A DNA stretch of 64,000 nt, taken from positions 5,491,501 through 5,555,500 of the forward strand of contig NZ_CP087190.1 of assembly GCF_024749165.1 (NCBI RefSeq). Direction: 5' to 3'. Made by a program: the position numbers and the translations under genes. Under the pieces are notes generated by a model. That model ran no database searches. It saw only the letters and a program-made list of their open reading frames with translations, and was not told the DNA's origin. This stretch comes from Pseudomonas sp. B21-023. GTDB lineage: Bacteria; Pseudomonadota; Gammaproteobacteria; Pseudomonadales; Pseudomonadaceae. Positions 1 through 8,767 of the stretch are shown here, piece after piece. Numbering within the stretch: position 1 is the first letter of the stretch; each line of letters opens with the position of its first letter.

Positions 1-1061
1 GCATCTACTCGTCGGTCGGCCAGCTCTACGAGCCAGTCGACAAAGACCAGGTGATGTTCTACCGCGAAGACAAGAAGGGCCAGATCCTCGAGGAAGGCAT
101 CAACGAAGCCGGCGCCATGTCGTCGTTCATCGCTGCCGGTACCTCGTACAGCTGCCACAACCAGCCGATGCTGCCGTTCTACATCTTCTACTCGATGTTC
201 GGCTTCCAGCGTATCGGCGACCTGGCCTGGGCCGCTGGCGACAGCCGCACCCGTGGTTTCCTGATCGGCGGTACCGCCGGCCGTACCACCCTCAACGGTG
301 AAGGCCTGCAGCACGAAGACGGTCACAGCCACATGATGGCGGGCACCATCCCGAACTGCCGCACCTACGATCCGACCTACGGCTACGAGCTGGCGGTGAT
401 CATCCAGGACGGCATGAAGAAGATGACCGAAGAGCAGCAGGACATCTTCTACTACATCACCGTGATGAACGAATCCTACCAGCAGCCAGCCATGCCGGCC
501 GGTGTCGAGGAAGGCATCATCAAGGGCATGTACCTGCTCGAAGAAGACACCCGCGAAGCCGCGCACCACGTACAGCTGATGGGCTCCGGCACCATCCTGC
601 GCGAAGTCCGCGAAGCGGCGAAGATCCTGCGTGAAGAATTCAACGTCGGCGCCGACGTGTGGAGCGTCACCAGCTTCAACGAACTGCGTCGCGACGGCCT
701 GGCCGTGGAACGCGCCAACCGCCTCAAGCCTGGCCAGAAGCCTCAGCAGACCTACGTCGAAGAGTGCCTGGCCGGTCGCAAGGGCCCGGTCATCGCCTCC
801 ACCGACTACATGAAGCTGTTCGCCGAGCAGATTCGCCAGTGGGTGCCGAGCAAAGAGTTCAAGGTCCTGGGTACCGACGGTTACGGTCGCAGCGACAGCC
901 GCAAGAAGCTGCGTCACTTCTTCGAAGTCGACCGCCACTTCGTGGTGCTGGCTGCCCTGGAAGCCCTGGCTGACCGTGGCGAGATCGAACCCAAGGTTGT
1001 GGCTGACGCCATCGTCAAGTTCGGCATCGACCCGGACAAGCGCAACCCACTGGACTGCTGA
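1..1061 (+). CDS. aceE: Pyruvate dehydrogenase E1 component, 3' part
   Basis: This is the C-terminal third of the homodimeric, thiamine-diphosphate-dependent E1 subunit of the pyruvate dehydrogenase complex, which decarboxylates pyruvate and passes the acetyl group to the lipoyl domains of AceF. The reading frame is open from base 3 (IYSSVGQLYEPVDKDQVM) to the TGA at 1059-1061, so the 5' end lies outside the window. Typical AceE sequence is visible, such as EEGINEAGAMSSFIAAGTSY, the GLQHEDGHSH stretch and the C-terminal GIDPDKRNPLDC. The stop is 13 nt before aceF, with the aceF ribosome binding site (GAGGAG) overlapping the stop. The two are clearly one operon. Confidence 0.97.
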   Translation, partial: IYSSVGQLYEPVDKDQVMFYREDKKGQILEEGINEAGAMSSFIAAGTSYSCHNQPMLPFYIFYSMFGFQRIGDLAWAAGDSRTRGFLIGGTAGRTTLNGEGLQHEDGHSHMMAGTIPNCRTYDPTYGYELAVIIQDGMKKMTEEQQDIFYYITVMNESYQQPAMPAGVEEGIIKGMYLLEEDTREAAHHVQLMGSGTILREVREAAKILREEFNVGADVWSVTSFNELRRDGLAVERANRLKPGQKPQQTYVEECLAGRKGPVIASTDYMKLFAEQIRQWVPSKEFKVLGTDGYGRSDSRKKLRHFFEVDRHFVVLAALEALADRGEIEPKVVADAIVKFGIDPDKRNPLDC

Positions 1062-1074
1062 GGAGTATTTTTAA

Positions 1075-2700
1075 GTGAGCGAACTCATTCGCGTACCTGA
1101 CATCGGCAGCGGTGAAGGTGAAATCATCGAGCTGTTCGTCAAGGTCGGTGACCGTATCGAGGCCGACCAGAGCCTGCTGACCCTGGAGTCCGACAAGGCC
1201 TCCATGGAGATCCCGGCCCCCAAGGCCGGCGTGGTCAAGGAACTGAAGGTCAAGCTGGGCGACCGCCTGAAAGAAGGCGACGAGTTGCTGGTCCTGGAAG
1301 TCGAGGGCGCCGCTGCGGCGTCCGAGGCTCCGGCCGCAGCGGCCCCGGCAGCTGCTCCAGCGCCTGCCGCCGAAGCCGCCCCTGCTCCGGCCGCAGCCCC
1401 GGCTGCCGCCAGCGTGCAGGACATCCACGTGCCGGACATCGGCTCGTCGGGCAAGGCCAAGATCATCGAAGTGCTGGTCAAGGTTGGCGACACCGTCGAA
1501 GCCGACCAATCGCTGATCACCCTGGAGTCCGACAAGGCCTCCATGGAGATCCCGTCGCCTGCCGCTGGCGTGATCGAAGCCGTGCTGTGCAAGCTGGAAG
1601 ACGAAGTCGGCACCGGTGACCTGATCTTCAAGATCAAAGCCGCTGGCGCTGCCCCTGCTGCTGCTCCGGCACCAGCCGCCGCTGCTCCGGCCAAGGCTGA
1701 GGCTGCTCCGGCCGCAGCGCCTGCCGCTGCTGCTCCGGCTGCCGCCCCTGCACCGGTCGCCACCGCGCCGGCTGCCGGCAGCAACGCCAAGGTCCATGCC
1801 GGCCCTGCCGTTCGCCAGCTGGCCCGTGAATTCGGCGTAGACCTGGGTTCGGTCGCGGCCACTGGCCCGCACGGCCGTATCCTCAAGGAAGACGTGCAGG
1901 TCTACGTCAAGGCGATGATGCAGAAGGCCAAGGAAGCCCCGGCTGCCGGCGCTACCGGTGGTGCCGGCATCCCGCCGATCCCGGCCGTCGACTTCAGCAA
2001 ATTCGGTGAAGTGGAAGAAGTCGCCCTGACCCGCCTGATGCAGGTCGGTGCCGCCAACCTGCACCGCAGCTGGCTGAACGTGCCGCACGTGACCCAGTTC
2101 GACTCCGCCGACATCACCGAGCTGGAAGCCTTCCGCGTCGCGCAGAAGGCCGTGGCCGAGAAGGCTGGCGTCAAGCTGACCGTGCTGCCACTGCTGCTCA
2201 AGGCCTGCGCCTTCCTGCTCAAGGAACTGCCAGACTTCAACAGCTCGCTGGCGCCAAGCGGCAAGGCGATCATCCGCAAGAAGTACGTGCACATCGGCTT
2301 CGCCGTGGACACCCCGGACGGCCTGCTGGTCCCTGTGATCAAGAACGTCGACCAGAAGAGCCTGCTGCAACTGGCTGCCGAAGCCGCCGCGCTGGCAGAG
2401 AAGGCCCGCACCAAGAAGCTCTCGGCCGACGACATGCAAGGCGCCTGCTTCACCATCTCCAGCCTCGGTCACATTGGCGGCACCGGCTTCACGCCGATCG
2501 TCAACGCGCCGGAAGTGGCGATCCTCGGTGTGTCCAAGGCGACCATGCAGCCAGTCTGGGATGGCAAGGCCTTCCAGCCGAAACTGATGCTGCCGCTGTC
2601 GCTGTCCTACGATCACCGTGTGATCAACGGCGCCGCCGCCGCGCGCTTCACCAAGCGCCTGGGCGACGTGCTGGGCGATATCCGCACCATGCTGCTGTAA
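1075..2700 (+). CDS. aceF: Dihydrolipoamide acetyltransferase (E2 of pyruvate dehydrogenase)
   Basis: E2 core subunit of pyruvate dehydrogenase (541 aa), which transfers the acetyl group from lipoyl-lysine to CoA. The start is GTG at 1075 with GAGGAG 8-10 nt upstream. Domain order: lipoyl domain 1 (about residues 4-75, ESDKAS lysine near 41), Ala/Pro-rich linker, lipoyl domain 2 (about 118-190, lysine near 154), a second Ala/Pro linker, peripheral subunit-binding domain (about 243-280), then the catalytic domain ending with the DHRVING active-site motif near residue 512. Two lipoyl domains is usual for Pseudomonas, against three in E. coli. The lipoyl-site coding DNA is duplicated exactly over 36 bp (1180-1215 and 1519-1554). 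Confidence 0.97.
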   Translation: MSELIRVPDIGSGEGEIIELFVKVGDRIEADQSLLTLESDKASMEIPAPKAGVVKELKVKLGDRLKEGDELLVLEVEGAAAASEAPAAAAPAAAPAPAAEAAPAPAAAPAAASVQDIHVPDIGSSGKAKIIEVLVKVGDTVEADQSLITLESDKASMEIPSPAAGVIEAVLCKLEDEVGTGDLIFKIKAAGAAPAAAPAPAAAAPAKAEAAPAAAPAAAAPAAAPAPVATAPAAGSNAKVHAGPAVRQLAREFGVDLGSVAATGPHGRILKEDVQVYVKAMMQKAKEAPAAGATGGAGIPPIPAVDFSKFGEVEEVALTRLMQVGAANLHRSWLNVPHVTQFDSADITELEAFRVAQKAVAEKAGVKLTVLPLLLKACAFLLKELPDFNSSLAPSGKAIIRKKYVHIGFAVDTPDGLLVPVIKNVDQKSLLQLAAEAAALAEKARTKKLSADDMQGACFTISSLGHIGGTGFTPIVNAPEVAILGVSKATMQPVWDGKAFQPKLMLPLSLSYDHRVINGAAAARFTKRLGDVLGDIRTMLL

Positions 2701-2709
2701 TAGCTGCAC

Positions 2710-2733
2710 GCTGCCCCTCACTCGAGGGGCAGC
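2710..2733 (+). terminator. Hairpin downstream of aceF (first of two)
   Basis: A 10-bp perfect stem (GCTGCCCCTC / GAGGGGCAGC) with a 4-nt loop lies 10 nt after the aceF stop. It is followed by only a short T run (ACCGTTTT). It may pause or protect the 3' end of the aceEF transcript ahead of the stronger terminator at 2766. Confidence 0.6.
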
Positions 2734-2765
2734 ACCGTTTTCGAGCTGCCACGCTCGTACCTCAA

Positions 2766-2792
2766 CCCCGCCAATTGGCGGGGCTTTTTTTT
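2766..2792 (+). terminator. Intrinsic terminator of aceEF
   Basis: The palindrome CCCCGCCAATTGGCGGGG (2766-2783) is followed by C and eight T residues, a classic rho-independent terminator. It separates the aceEF operon from the downstream c-di-GMP gene. Confidence 0.9.
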
Positions 2793-2954
2793 ATTGGGCC
2801 CGCTCCCACCAAGGACCTCGCTTCAGATTTCATCCTGTTGGCCGACAACCTGTTCACAGCATCCCGCATGGCCGCTTGCCAGCCCACGGGACATGATGCA
2901 ACCTTGCCCGATACGCCGTGCCTCAGGCCGCGCCCCAGTTCAAGCGAGTCTTCG

Positions 2955-5648
2955 ATGAAAAGCCAACCCGATGCCGCCAGCCGTGTGGCGGCCGAGGTCG
3001 TGACGCTGCTCCCCGTGCCCTCGCGGCTCGGCATGCTGCGTTTCGAACGGCTGAACGAAGCCAGTTGGGCGATGCTTTACCTCGATCCGGCCTGCGACCG
3101 CCAGTTCGGCCTGCCCGCCGCCGAGCTCTGTGCCCTGATCGGCTCGCCCTATGCCAGCCTCATGGAGCCGGAGGCGCGCTACAAGCTGCACGACGAGATC
3201 CAGTTGCAACTGGCCCAGCGCGGCTATTACCGGGTGTGCTACACCCTGCACGCCAGCCCCGCGCCACTGCGCCTGCTGGAGGTCGGCGAAAGCTACAAGC
3301 AGCACAACCGCCAATTGTTGCGTGGCTACCTGACGGTCTTCGATGACCACCAGCAGGACGCCCCCGACCTCGACGCAAACGACCTGGAATCGCGCAACAA
3401 CCGCCTGCAGCTGGCCCTGCAACTGAACCAGCGCGCCCAACAGGAGCAGCTCGAGCACCTGGACCGGGTACGCGCCCAGCAGGACCTGATCCTGCGCCTG
3501 GCGCGACAGCGCTACAGCGTCGGCAACTCGCTGCTCGAAGCCGCCGAGCTGATCACTCGCAGCGCCTGCGAGATCTACCGGGTCGACTGCGCCAGCATCT
3601 GGTACCTGAACGACCAGCGCCTGGAGCCGATCAGCGCCTGGTACCGCCGCGAACAGCAGCACCGCATGCCCGAAGCGATCGACGCCAGCCGCTTCCCCGA
3701 CTACCTCGAGGCCCTGCACGCCAGCCGCGCCATCGACGCCCACAACGCCAGCCACGACCCGCGTACCCGCGAAATGGCCGAGTCGCTGTACAGCACCGGC
3801 GACAACGCCATGCTCGATGCCAGCATCCGCATCGATGGCCAGGTAGTCGGCGTGCTGTGCCTGGAGCAGACCGGCCAGCCACGTGCCTGGCAGTCGGACG
3901 AGATCGCCTTTGCTGGCGAGCTGGCCGACCAGTTCGCCCAGGTCATCAACAACCACAACCGACGCACCGCCGCCAGCGCCCTGCACCTGTTCCAGCGGGC
4001 CGTGGAGCAAAGCGCCAGCGCCTTCCTGCTGGTCAACCGCGACGGCGTGGTGGAGTACGTCAACCCCAGCTTCACGGCGATCACCCAGTACAGCACCGAG
4101 GAAGTCCAAGGCCACCACCTGGCCGAACTGCCAGCGCTGGAAAACCTCAGCGAACTGCTGTTCGACTCGCCGTCGAGCCTGGCCATGGGCAACAGTTGGC
4201 AGGGCGAGTTCAAGAGCCGGCGCAAGAACCTCGAGCCCTACTGGGGACAACTGTCGATCTCCAAGGTGTACGGCGACAATCGCGAGCTGACCCACTACAT
4301 CGGCATCTACGAAGACGTCACCCAGAGCAAGCTGGCCCAGCAGCGCATTGAGCGCCTGGCCTACACCGACAACCTGACCAACCTGGGCAACCGCCCGGCG
4401 TTCATCCGCAACCTCGACGAGCGCTTCGCCCGCGACAGCAACAGCCCGATCTGCCTGCTGCTGGTGGACATCGACAACTTCAAGCGGATCAACGACAGCC
4501 TTGGCCACCAGACCGGCGACAAGCTGTTGATCAGCCTGGCCCGGCGCCTGCGCAACAGCCTGAGCAACGGCGGCAGCCTGGCGCGCTTCGCCAGCAACGA
4601 GTTCGCCGTGCTGCTCGACGACACCAGCCTCGATGACGGCCAGGGCGTGGCCCACCAGCTGCTGCGCACCCTCGACAAGCCGATGTTCGTCGACAACCAG
4701 TTGATCAACGTCACCGCCTCCGTGGGCCTGGCCTGCGCGCCAGTGCACGGCAGCGACCCGGCCACGCTGATGAAAAACGCAGGCCTGGCCCTGCACAAGG
4801 CCAAGGCCAACGGCAAGCACCAGGTCCAGGTGTTCACCGAAGTGCTCAACGCCGAGGCCAGCTACAAGCTGTTCGTCGAGAACAACCTGCGCCGCGCCCT
4901 GACCCAGAACGAACTGGAAGTGTTCTACCAGCCCAAGCTGTGCCTGCGCAGCGGTCGGCTGCTGGGCCTGGAGGCGCTGCTGCGCTGGAACCACCCTGAG
5001 CGCGGCATGATCCGCCCCGACCAGTTCATCAGCGTGGCCGAGGAAACCGGCCTGATCATCCCCATCGGCAAGTGGGTGGTGCGCCAGGCCTGCCGCATGA
5101 GCCAGCAGCTGCGCGAGGCAGGTCTTGGCAACCTGCACGTGGCCATCAACCTGTCGCCCAAGCAGTTCTCAGACCCGGAGCTGGTCGGCTCGATAGCCGG
5201 CATCCTCAAAGAGGAAGCCCTGCCGCCGCACCTGCTGGAACTGGAGCTGACCGAAGGCCTGCTGCTCGAAGCCACCGAAGACACCCACCGCCAGCTCGAC
5301 GAGCTCAAGGCCCTGGGCCTGACCCTGGCCATGGACGACTTCGGTACCGGTTACTCGTCGCTGAGCTACCTGAAGAAGTTCCCGATCGACATCATCAAGA
5401 TCGACCGCAGCTTCATCAACGAGATCCCCGACAACCAGGACGACATGGAGATCACCTCGGCGGTGGTAGCCATGGCCCACAACCTCAAGCTCAAGGTGGT
5501 CGCCGAGGGCATCGAGACGCCCGAGCAGCTGGCATTCCTTCGCCGCCACCGCTGCGATGTCGGCCAGGGCTACCTGTTCGACCGCCCTATCCCGGGCCGT
5601 GAACTGAGCGAGAAGCTGCGCCGCTATCCGCGTGGGCCGGTGGACTGA
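2955..5648 (+). CDS. PAS/GAF/PAS sensor with degenerate GGDEF and intact EAL domain (c-di-GMP phosphodiesterase)
   Basis: Predicted cytoplasmic 897-aa c-di-GMP signalling protein. The start is set at ATG 2955 (MKSQPDAASR); the frame stays open upstream to the terminator, but that stretch shows no protein-like sequence. Order: N-terminal PAS-like region (about 25-130), helical linker, GAF domain (about 175-330), PAS domain (about 340-455), GGDEF domain (TDNLTNLGNR near 471) and EAL domain (EALLRW near 671). The GGDEF signature reads ASNEF near residue 543, so cyclase activity is unlikely. The EAL catalytic set looks complete: EALLRW, NLSPKQF, ELTEG, DDFGTGYSS, KIDRSF, AEGIE, GQGYLF. I infer a phosphodiesterase regulated by its PAS and GAF inputs. 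It sits after aceEF, apparently as its own transcription unit, as PP_0337 does in KT2440 (from memory). Confidence 0.9.
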   Translation: MKSQPDAASRVAAEVVTLLPVPSRLGMLRFERLNEASWAMLYLDPACDRQFGLPAAELCALIGSPYASLMEPEARYKLHDEIQLQLAQRGYYRVCYTLHASPAPLRLLEVGESYKQHNRQLLRGYLTVFDDHQQDAPDLDANDLESRNNRLQLALQLNQRAQQEQLEHLDRVRAQQDLILRLARQRYSVGNSLLEAAELITRSACEIYRVDCASIWYLNDQRLEPISAWYRREQQHRMPEAIDASRFPDYLEALHASRAIDAHNASHDPRTREMAESLYSTGDNAMLDASIRIDGQVVGVLCLEQTGQPRAWQSDEIAFAGELADQFAQVINNHNRRTAASALHLFQRAVEQSASAFLLVNRDGVVEYVNPSFTAITQYSTEEVQGHHLAELPALENLSELLFDSPSSLAMGNSWQGEFKSRRKNLEPYWGQLSISKVYGDNRELTHYIGIYEDVTQSKLAQQRIERLAYTDNLTNLGNRPAFIRNLDERFARDSNSPICLLLVDIDNFKRINDSLGHQTGDKLLISLARRLRNSLSNGGSLARFASNEFAVLLDDTSLDDGQGVAHQLLRTLDKPMFVDNQLINVTASVGLACAPVHGSDPATLMKNAGLALHKAKANGKHQVQVFTEVLNAEASYKLFVENNLRRALTQNELEVFYQPKLCLRSGRLLGLEALLRWNHPERGMIRPDQFISVAEETGLIIPIGKWVVRQACRMSQQLREAGLGNLHVAINLSPKQFSDPELVGSIAGILKEEALPPHLLELELTEGLLLEATEDTHRQLDELKALGLTLAMDDFGTGYSSLSYLKKFPIDIIKIDRSFINEIPDNQDDMEITSAVVAMAHNLKLKVVAEGIETPEQLAFLRRHRCDVGQGYLFDRPIPGRELSEKLRRYPRGPVD

Positions 5649-5684
5649 CAGCGGCACAAACCTCGGGCACTATAGAAGCCATCC

Positions 5685-5761
5685 AGGCCTCATCGCCGGC
5701 AAGGCGGCTCCCACAGTTGAACGTATAACCCTGTGGGAGCCGGCTTGCCGGCGATTGGGCC
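5685..5761. repeat. REP pair (type A)
   Basis: Two inverted copies of the Pseudomonas REP element, with core GCCGGCTTGCCGGCGA and flank CTGTGGGAG. The CCCACAG ends face inward and about 20 nt separates them. The left copy carries one change (GGCAAGGCGGC). Confidence 0.85.
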
Positions 5762-5798
5762 AACACCTGTCCAACTGAAAAAACACAGAGGAACGGCC

Positions 5799-6467
5799 AT
5801 GGTCCTGCGTTCGGAAATCCTGGTGAACAAAAACGTCCTGCCCACCGCGGAACAGGCCCTGCCTGGCCGTGAAACCCCGATGACCCTGCCCGAGTTCCAC
5901 TACGTGTTCGAAGGCACCCCGCTGCTCGGCCCGTTCTTCGAAGGCGACATCGACTTCGCCATCTTCGGCCTGGGTTGCTTCTGGGGCGCCGAACGGCGCT
6001 TCTGGCAGCGCGAAGGCGTGGTCAGCACCGTGGTCGGCTATGCCGGCGGTTTCACCCCCAACCCGACCTATGAAGAAGTCTGCTCGGGCCTGACCGGCCA
6101 CACCGAAGTGGTGCTGGTGGTGTTCGACAAGAACAAGGTCAGCTACCGCGAACTGCTGGCGATGTTCTGGGAGCTGCACAACCCGACCCAAGGCATGCGC
6201 CAGGGCAACGATGTCGGCACCCAGTACCGCTCGGCGATCTACTGCACCTCGCCGCAGCAGCTCGAGGAAGCCCAGGCCAGCCAGGCCGCCTACCAGGCCG
6301 AGCTGAGCAAGGCAGGCTTCGGCGAGATCACCACCGAGATTGCCCAGGCGCCGACCGTGTACTTTGCCGAAGCCTATCACCAGCAGTACCTGGCCAAGAA
6401 CCCGGACGGCTACTGCGGCATCGGTGGCACCGGTGTGTGCCTGCCGCCCAGCCTGCAGGGCAACTGA
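5799..6467 (+). CDS. msrA: Peptide-methionine (S)-S-oxide reductase MsrA
   Basis: Repairs oxidised methionine (S-sulfoxide) in proteins, using thioredoxin as reductant. The protein has 222 aa, with the catalytic GCFWGAERRFW motif near residue 57, the conserved GYAGG and GHTEVV segments, and a C-terminal YCGIGGTGVC carrying resolving cysteines. The ATG at 5799 has AGAGGA about 7 nt upstream. The GST gene starts only 3 nt after its stop, so the two are probably co-transcribed. The length and N-terminal extension before GCFWG are usual for pseudomonad MsrA. Confidence 0.95.
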   Translation: MVLRSEILVNKNVLPTAEQALPGRETPMTLPEFHYVFEGTPLLGPFFEGDIDFAIFGLGCFWGAERRFWQREGVVSTVVGYAGGFTPNPTYEEVCSGLTGHTEVVLVVFDKNKVSYRELLAMFWELHNPTQGMRQGNDVGTQYRSAIYCTSPQQLEEAQASQAAYQAELSKAGFGEITTEIAQAPTVYFAEAYHQQYLAKNPDGYCGIGGTGVCLPPSLQGN

Positions 6468-6470
6468 GCC

Positions 6471-7085
6471 ATGATCCTGTTCCATTCGCCGTTGTCGCCC
6501 TTCGTACGCAAGGTGATGATCGTCTTGCACGAGACCGGCCAGCTGGAGCGCGTCACCGTGCAGGACGTGAACATCAGCCCGGTGAACGGCGACGAGCAGC
6601 TCAACCGGGGCAACCCGATCGGCAAGATTCCGGCCCTGCGCCTGGACGATGGCAGTGTGCTGCACGACAGCCGGGTTATCTGCGAGTACCTCGACAGCCA
6701 GCATGTAGGCCTGCCGTTGATCCCCCGCGAGGGTTCGGCGCGCTGGCGGCGGCTGACCCTGGTCTCCCAGGCCGATGCGATCATGGATGCTGCGGTGGCT
6801 ACCCGCTATGAAACCTTCCTGCGCCCGGCGGACAAGCAGTGGACGGGTTGGGTCGAGGCCCAGGGCGAGAAGATCCGTCGCAGCCTGGCCAACCTGGAGC
6901 AGGAACACCTGGCGGAGCTGGCCTCGGGGTTTGATTTGGCCGCGATTGGCGTGGCCTGTGCGCTGGGGTACCTGGACCTGCGCCAGCCTGAGTTCGGCTG
7001 GCGTGAAAGGCAGCCAGGGCTGGCGGCGTGGTATACCGAGGTGTCGAAGCGGCCGTCGATGGTGGCTACAGCTCCTGTAGCCTGA
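6471..7085 (+). CDS. Glutathione S-transferase family protein
   Basis: 204-aa cytosolic GST-like protein. The N-terminal thioredoxin-fold half has SPLSPFVRKV, with a candidate catalytic Ser, and the G-site motif GKIPALRLDDG followed by HDSRVICEYL (the cis-Pro and Glu/Ser glutathione contacts). The C-terminal half is the all-helical domain. The substrate is not predictable from sequence. Placed 3 nt after msrA, it may share a role in oxidative or electrophile stress; that is inference from context only. Confidence 0.88.
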   Translation: MILFHSPLSPFVRKVMIVLHETGQLERVTVQDVNISPVNGDEQLNRGNPIGKIPALRLDDGSVLHDSRVICEYLDSQHVGLPLIPREGSARWRRLTLVSQADAIMDAAVATRYETFLRPADKQWTGWVEAQGEKIRRSLANLEQEHLAELASGFDLAAIGVACALGYLDLRQPEFGWRERQPGLAAWYTEVSKRPSMVATAPVA

Positions 7086-7106
7086 TCCACCGCAATCGCC
7101 GCGGTT

Positions 7107-7180
7107 CGTCGCCACGACAAGCCGGCTCCCACAGAGTTCAGCGCAATCCTTGTGGGAGCCGGCTTGCCGGCGATTGGGCT
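7107..7180. repeat. REP pair (type A)
   Basis: Inverted REP pair with inward CCCACAG ends, between the GST gene and creD, which converge here. The left copy begins with a TCGTCGCCACGACAAGCC variant and the right copy is canonical. Confidence 0.8.
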
Positions 7181-7268
7181 GCACAGCAGCCCCAGCATCA
7201 ACGCCGTATCACAGGAAACAACTGCCCAATCCTCTGCGCCAACCAGCGCCCGATCTCACGGTCCTCCC

Positions 7269-8597
7269 TCATACCGCCCTCCCCACCCGCGACCAATCCA
7301 GCCGGCGGGTCAGCACCATGAACACACCCAGCAGGCCGAAGCACAGCAACGAGCCCATCAGCAATGCGTAGTCCTCGGCGCTGAGCAGCCCGTAGAGCAT
7401 GCCGTACAACGCCGCCAACCCCGCCGCAAAGCCCACCCCCCGCCCAAGGCTGCGCAGCACGTGCACCAGATAGAAGCCGATCAGCAGCACACAGCCCGAC
7501 GCCGACAGCCCATAGGCCAGGCCGAACCCCAGGTGCTCCGACAACGACAGCAGCAGCAGGTAGAAGAACGCCAGGGCCACGCCCACCAGGATGTACTGCA
7601 CCGGGTGCACGCTGAGGTTCTTCAACACCTCGAACAGGAAGAAGCCGGCGAAGGTCAGGGCTATGAACAGCAGCGCGTACTTGATCGCCCGCTCGCTCTT
7701 GAGGTACTGGTCCACCGGGTCGACGAAGCTCACGCCGAACGCCCGGTCGGTGAAGTCAGCGCACTTCTGCGCCGTGGCGCACAGGCGCACCGCCTCTTCC
7801 AGGTTGGTGGCGAAGAACGTGGTCTGCCAGTGGGCGCTGAAGCCTTTCTCGTCGATGGCGCGACGGCTGGGCAGGAAGTTGCCGATGAAGCTTGGGTGCG
7901 GCCAGTTGGCGCGCATGTCCACGGTACTGCTGCGCCCGACCGGCAGCACGGCCAGTTGCCCGGTGCCCAGCAAGTCCAAATCGAAGGCATAGGTGAACTC
8001 CCGGGCCTGCGGTTCGCTGAACTGCGGCAGGTCCACATGCACGCCGCCCGGTAACCAGTCGACACCGTTGCCGGGCTGGAACGGCAGGCGCTGGTCGTCC
8101 AACTTCAGTTCAAGGCTGTTCTCGATGCCGCGGATATCACTGATGCCGACCATCAGCCGCGGCTTGTCGAAGCGATAGTCGTCGTAGTCCTTCTCGATCC
8201 CCCAGCGCTCGGGCAGCTTGAAGCGGCCGCTGATCCTGCTCTTGGCATGGAACAAGCGCGCCTGATAGATGCCACGGGCACGCAGCTCGGTATCAACGCC
8301 CACATCCATTTCGAAGGTTTCCGGCAAGAAGTACAGCTGGCCATGGACCGTGCTGGTTTCCTGGACACTCTTGCCGTCCTTGTCGATCCAGCGGCGCTCG
8401 TACTTGCGATAGGGCACCACCACGACCGGGCCGCTGACCAGCTGGTCAAAGCTGGAGCTCGCGGCGATCTCGCCCAGCACGTTATTGCGCAGTTGCTGAC
8501 GTTCGTCGATCAGACCGCCGATCATCAGCAGGGGAATCAGCAGCAGCAGGATCAGCACGGCGATCAGGCCGAGCTTGAAACCTAGGGTCTTGTTCAT
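7269..8597 (-). CDS. creD: Inner-membrane protein CreD
   Basis: 442-aa inner-membrane protein of the Cre regulon, linked in other bacteria to envelope integrity and beta-lactam response. There is an N-terminal membrane helix (KLGLIAVLILLLLIPLLMIG), a large periplasmic domain (about 35-300), then a C-terminal bundle of about five or six hydrophobic helices from about residue 305. The ATG at 8597 begins MNKTLGFK. It lies downstream of creC, separated by 170 nt that hold a REP copy, so expression may come through from creBC or from its own promoter, as expected for a CreB target gene. Confidence 0.9.
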   Translation of the reverse strand: MNKTLGFKLGLIAVLILLLLIPLLMIGGLIDERQQLRNNVLGEIAASSSFDQLVSGPVVVVPYRKYERRWIDKDGKSVQETSTVHGQLYFLPETFEMDVGVDTELRARGIYQARLFHAKSRISGRFKLPERWGIEKDYDDYRFDKPRLMVGISDIRGIENSLELKLDDQRLPFQPGNGVDWLPGGVHVDLPQFSEPQAREFTYAFDLDLLGTGQLAVLPVGRSSTVDMRANWPHPSFIGNFLPSRRAIDEKGFSAHWQTTFFATNLEEAVRLCATAQKCADFTDRAFGVSFVDPVDQYLKSERAIKYALLFIALTFAGFFLFEVLKNLSVHPVQYILVGVALAFFYLLLLSLSEHLGFGLAYGLSASGCVLLIGFYLVHVLRSLGRGVGFAAGLAALYGMLYGLLSAEDYALLMGSLLCFGLLGVFMVLTRRLDWSRVGRAV

Positions 8598-8715
8598 GGG
8601 GTTGGGCTCCGTTTGCGATGCGGGCAGTGTCTGCCCGCTGCGTGGAGCCCTTGGGGAGGGAATGTGGAGATTGTGTGGAGATTCGGGCTACCCGCGCGCA
8701 TGCCATGCGCAAATC

Positions 8716-8761
8716 CCTGTGGGAGCCGGCTCGCCGGCGAAAGGGCCGCAAAGCGGCCCCC
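8716..8761. repeat. Single REP copy with hairpin tail, between creC and creD
   Basis: One REP copy (CTGTGGGAGCCGGCTCGCC...) followed by the hairpin GGGCCGCAAAGCGGCCC. It sits in the creC-creD gap and could attenuate or stabilise the creBC transcript. Confidence 0.7.
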
Positions 8762-8767
8762 GGTAAC

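Noticed and set aside
8032..8760. Plus-strand frames opposite creD
   Set aside because: They are shadows of creD, whose membrane topology and family match are clear.
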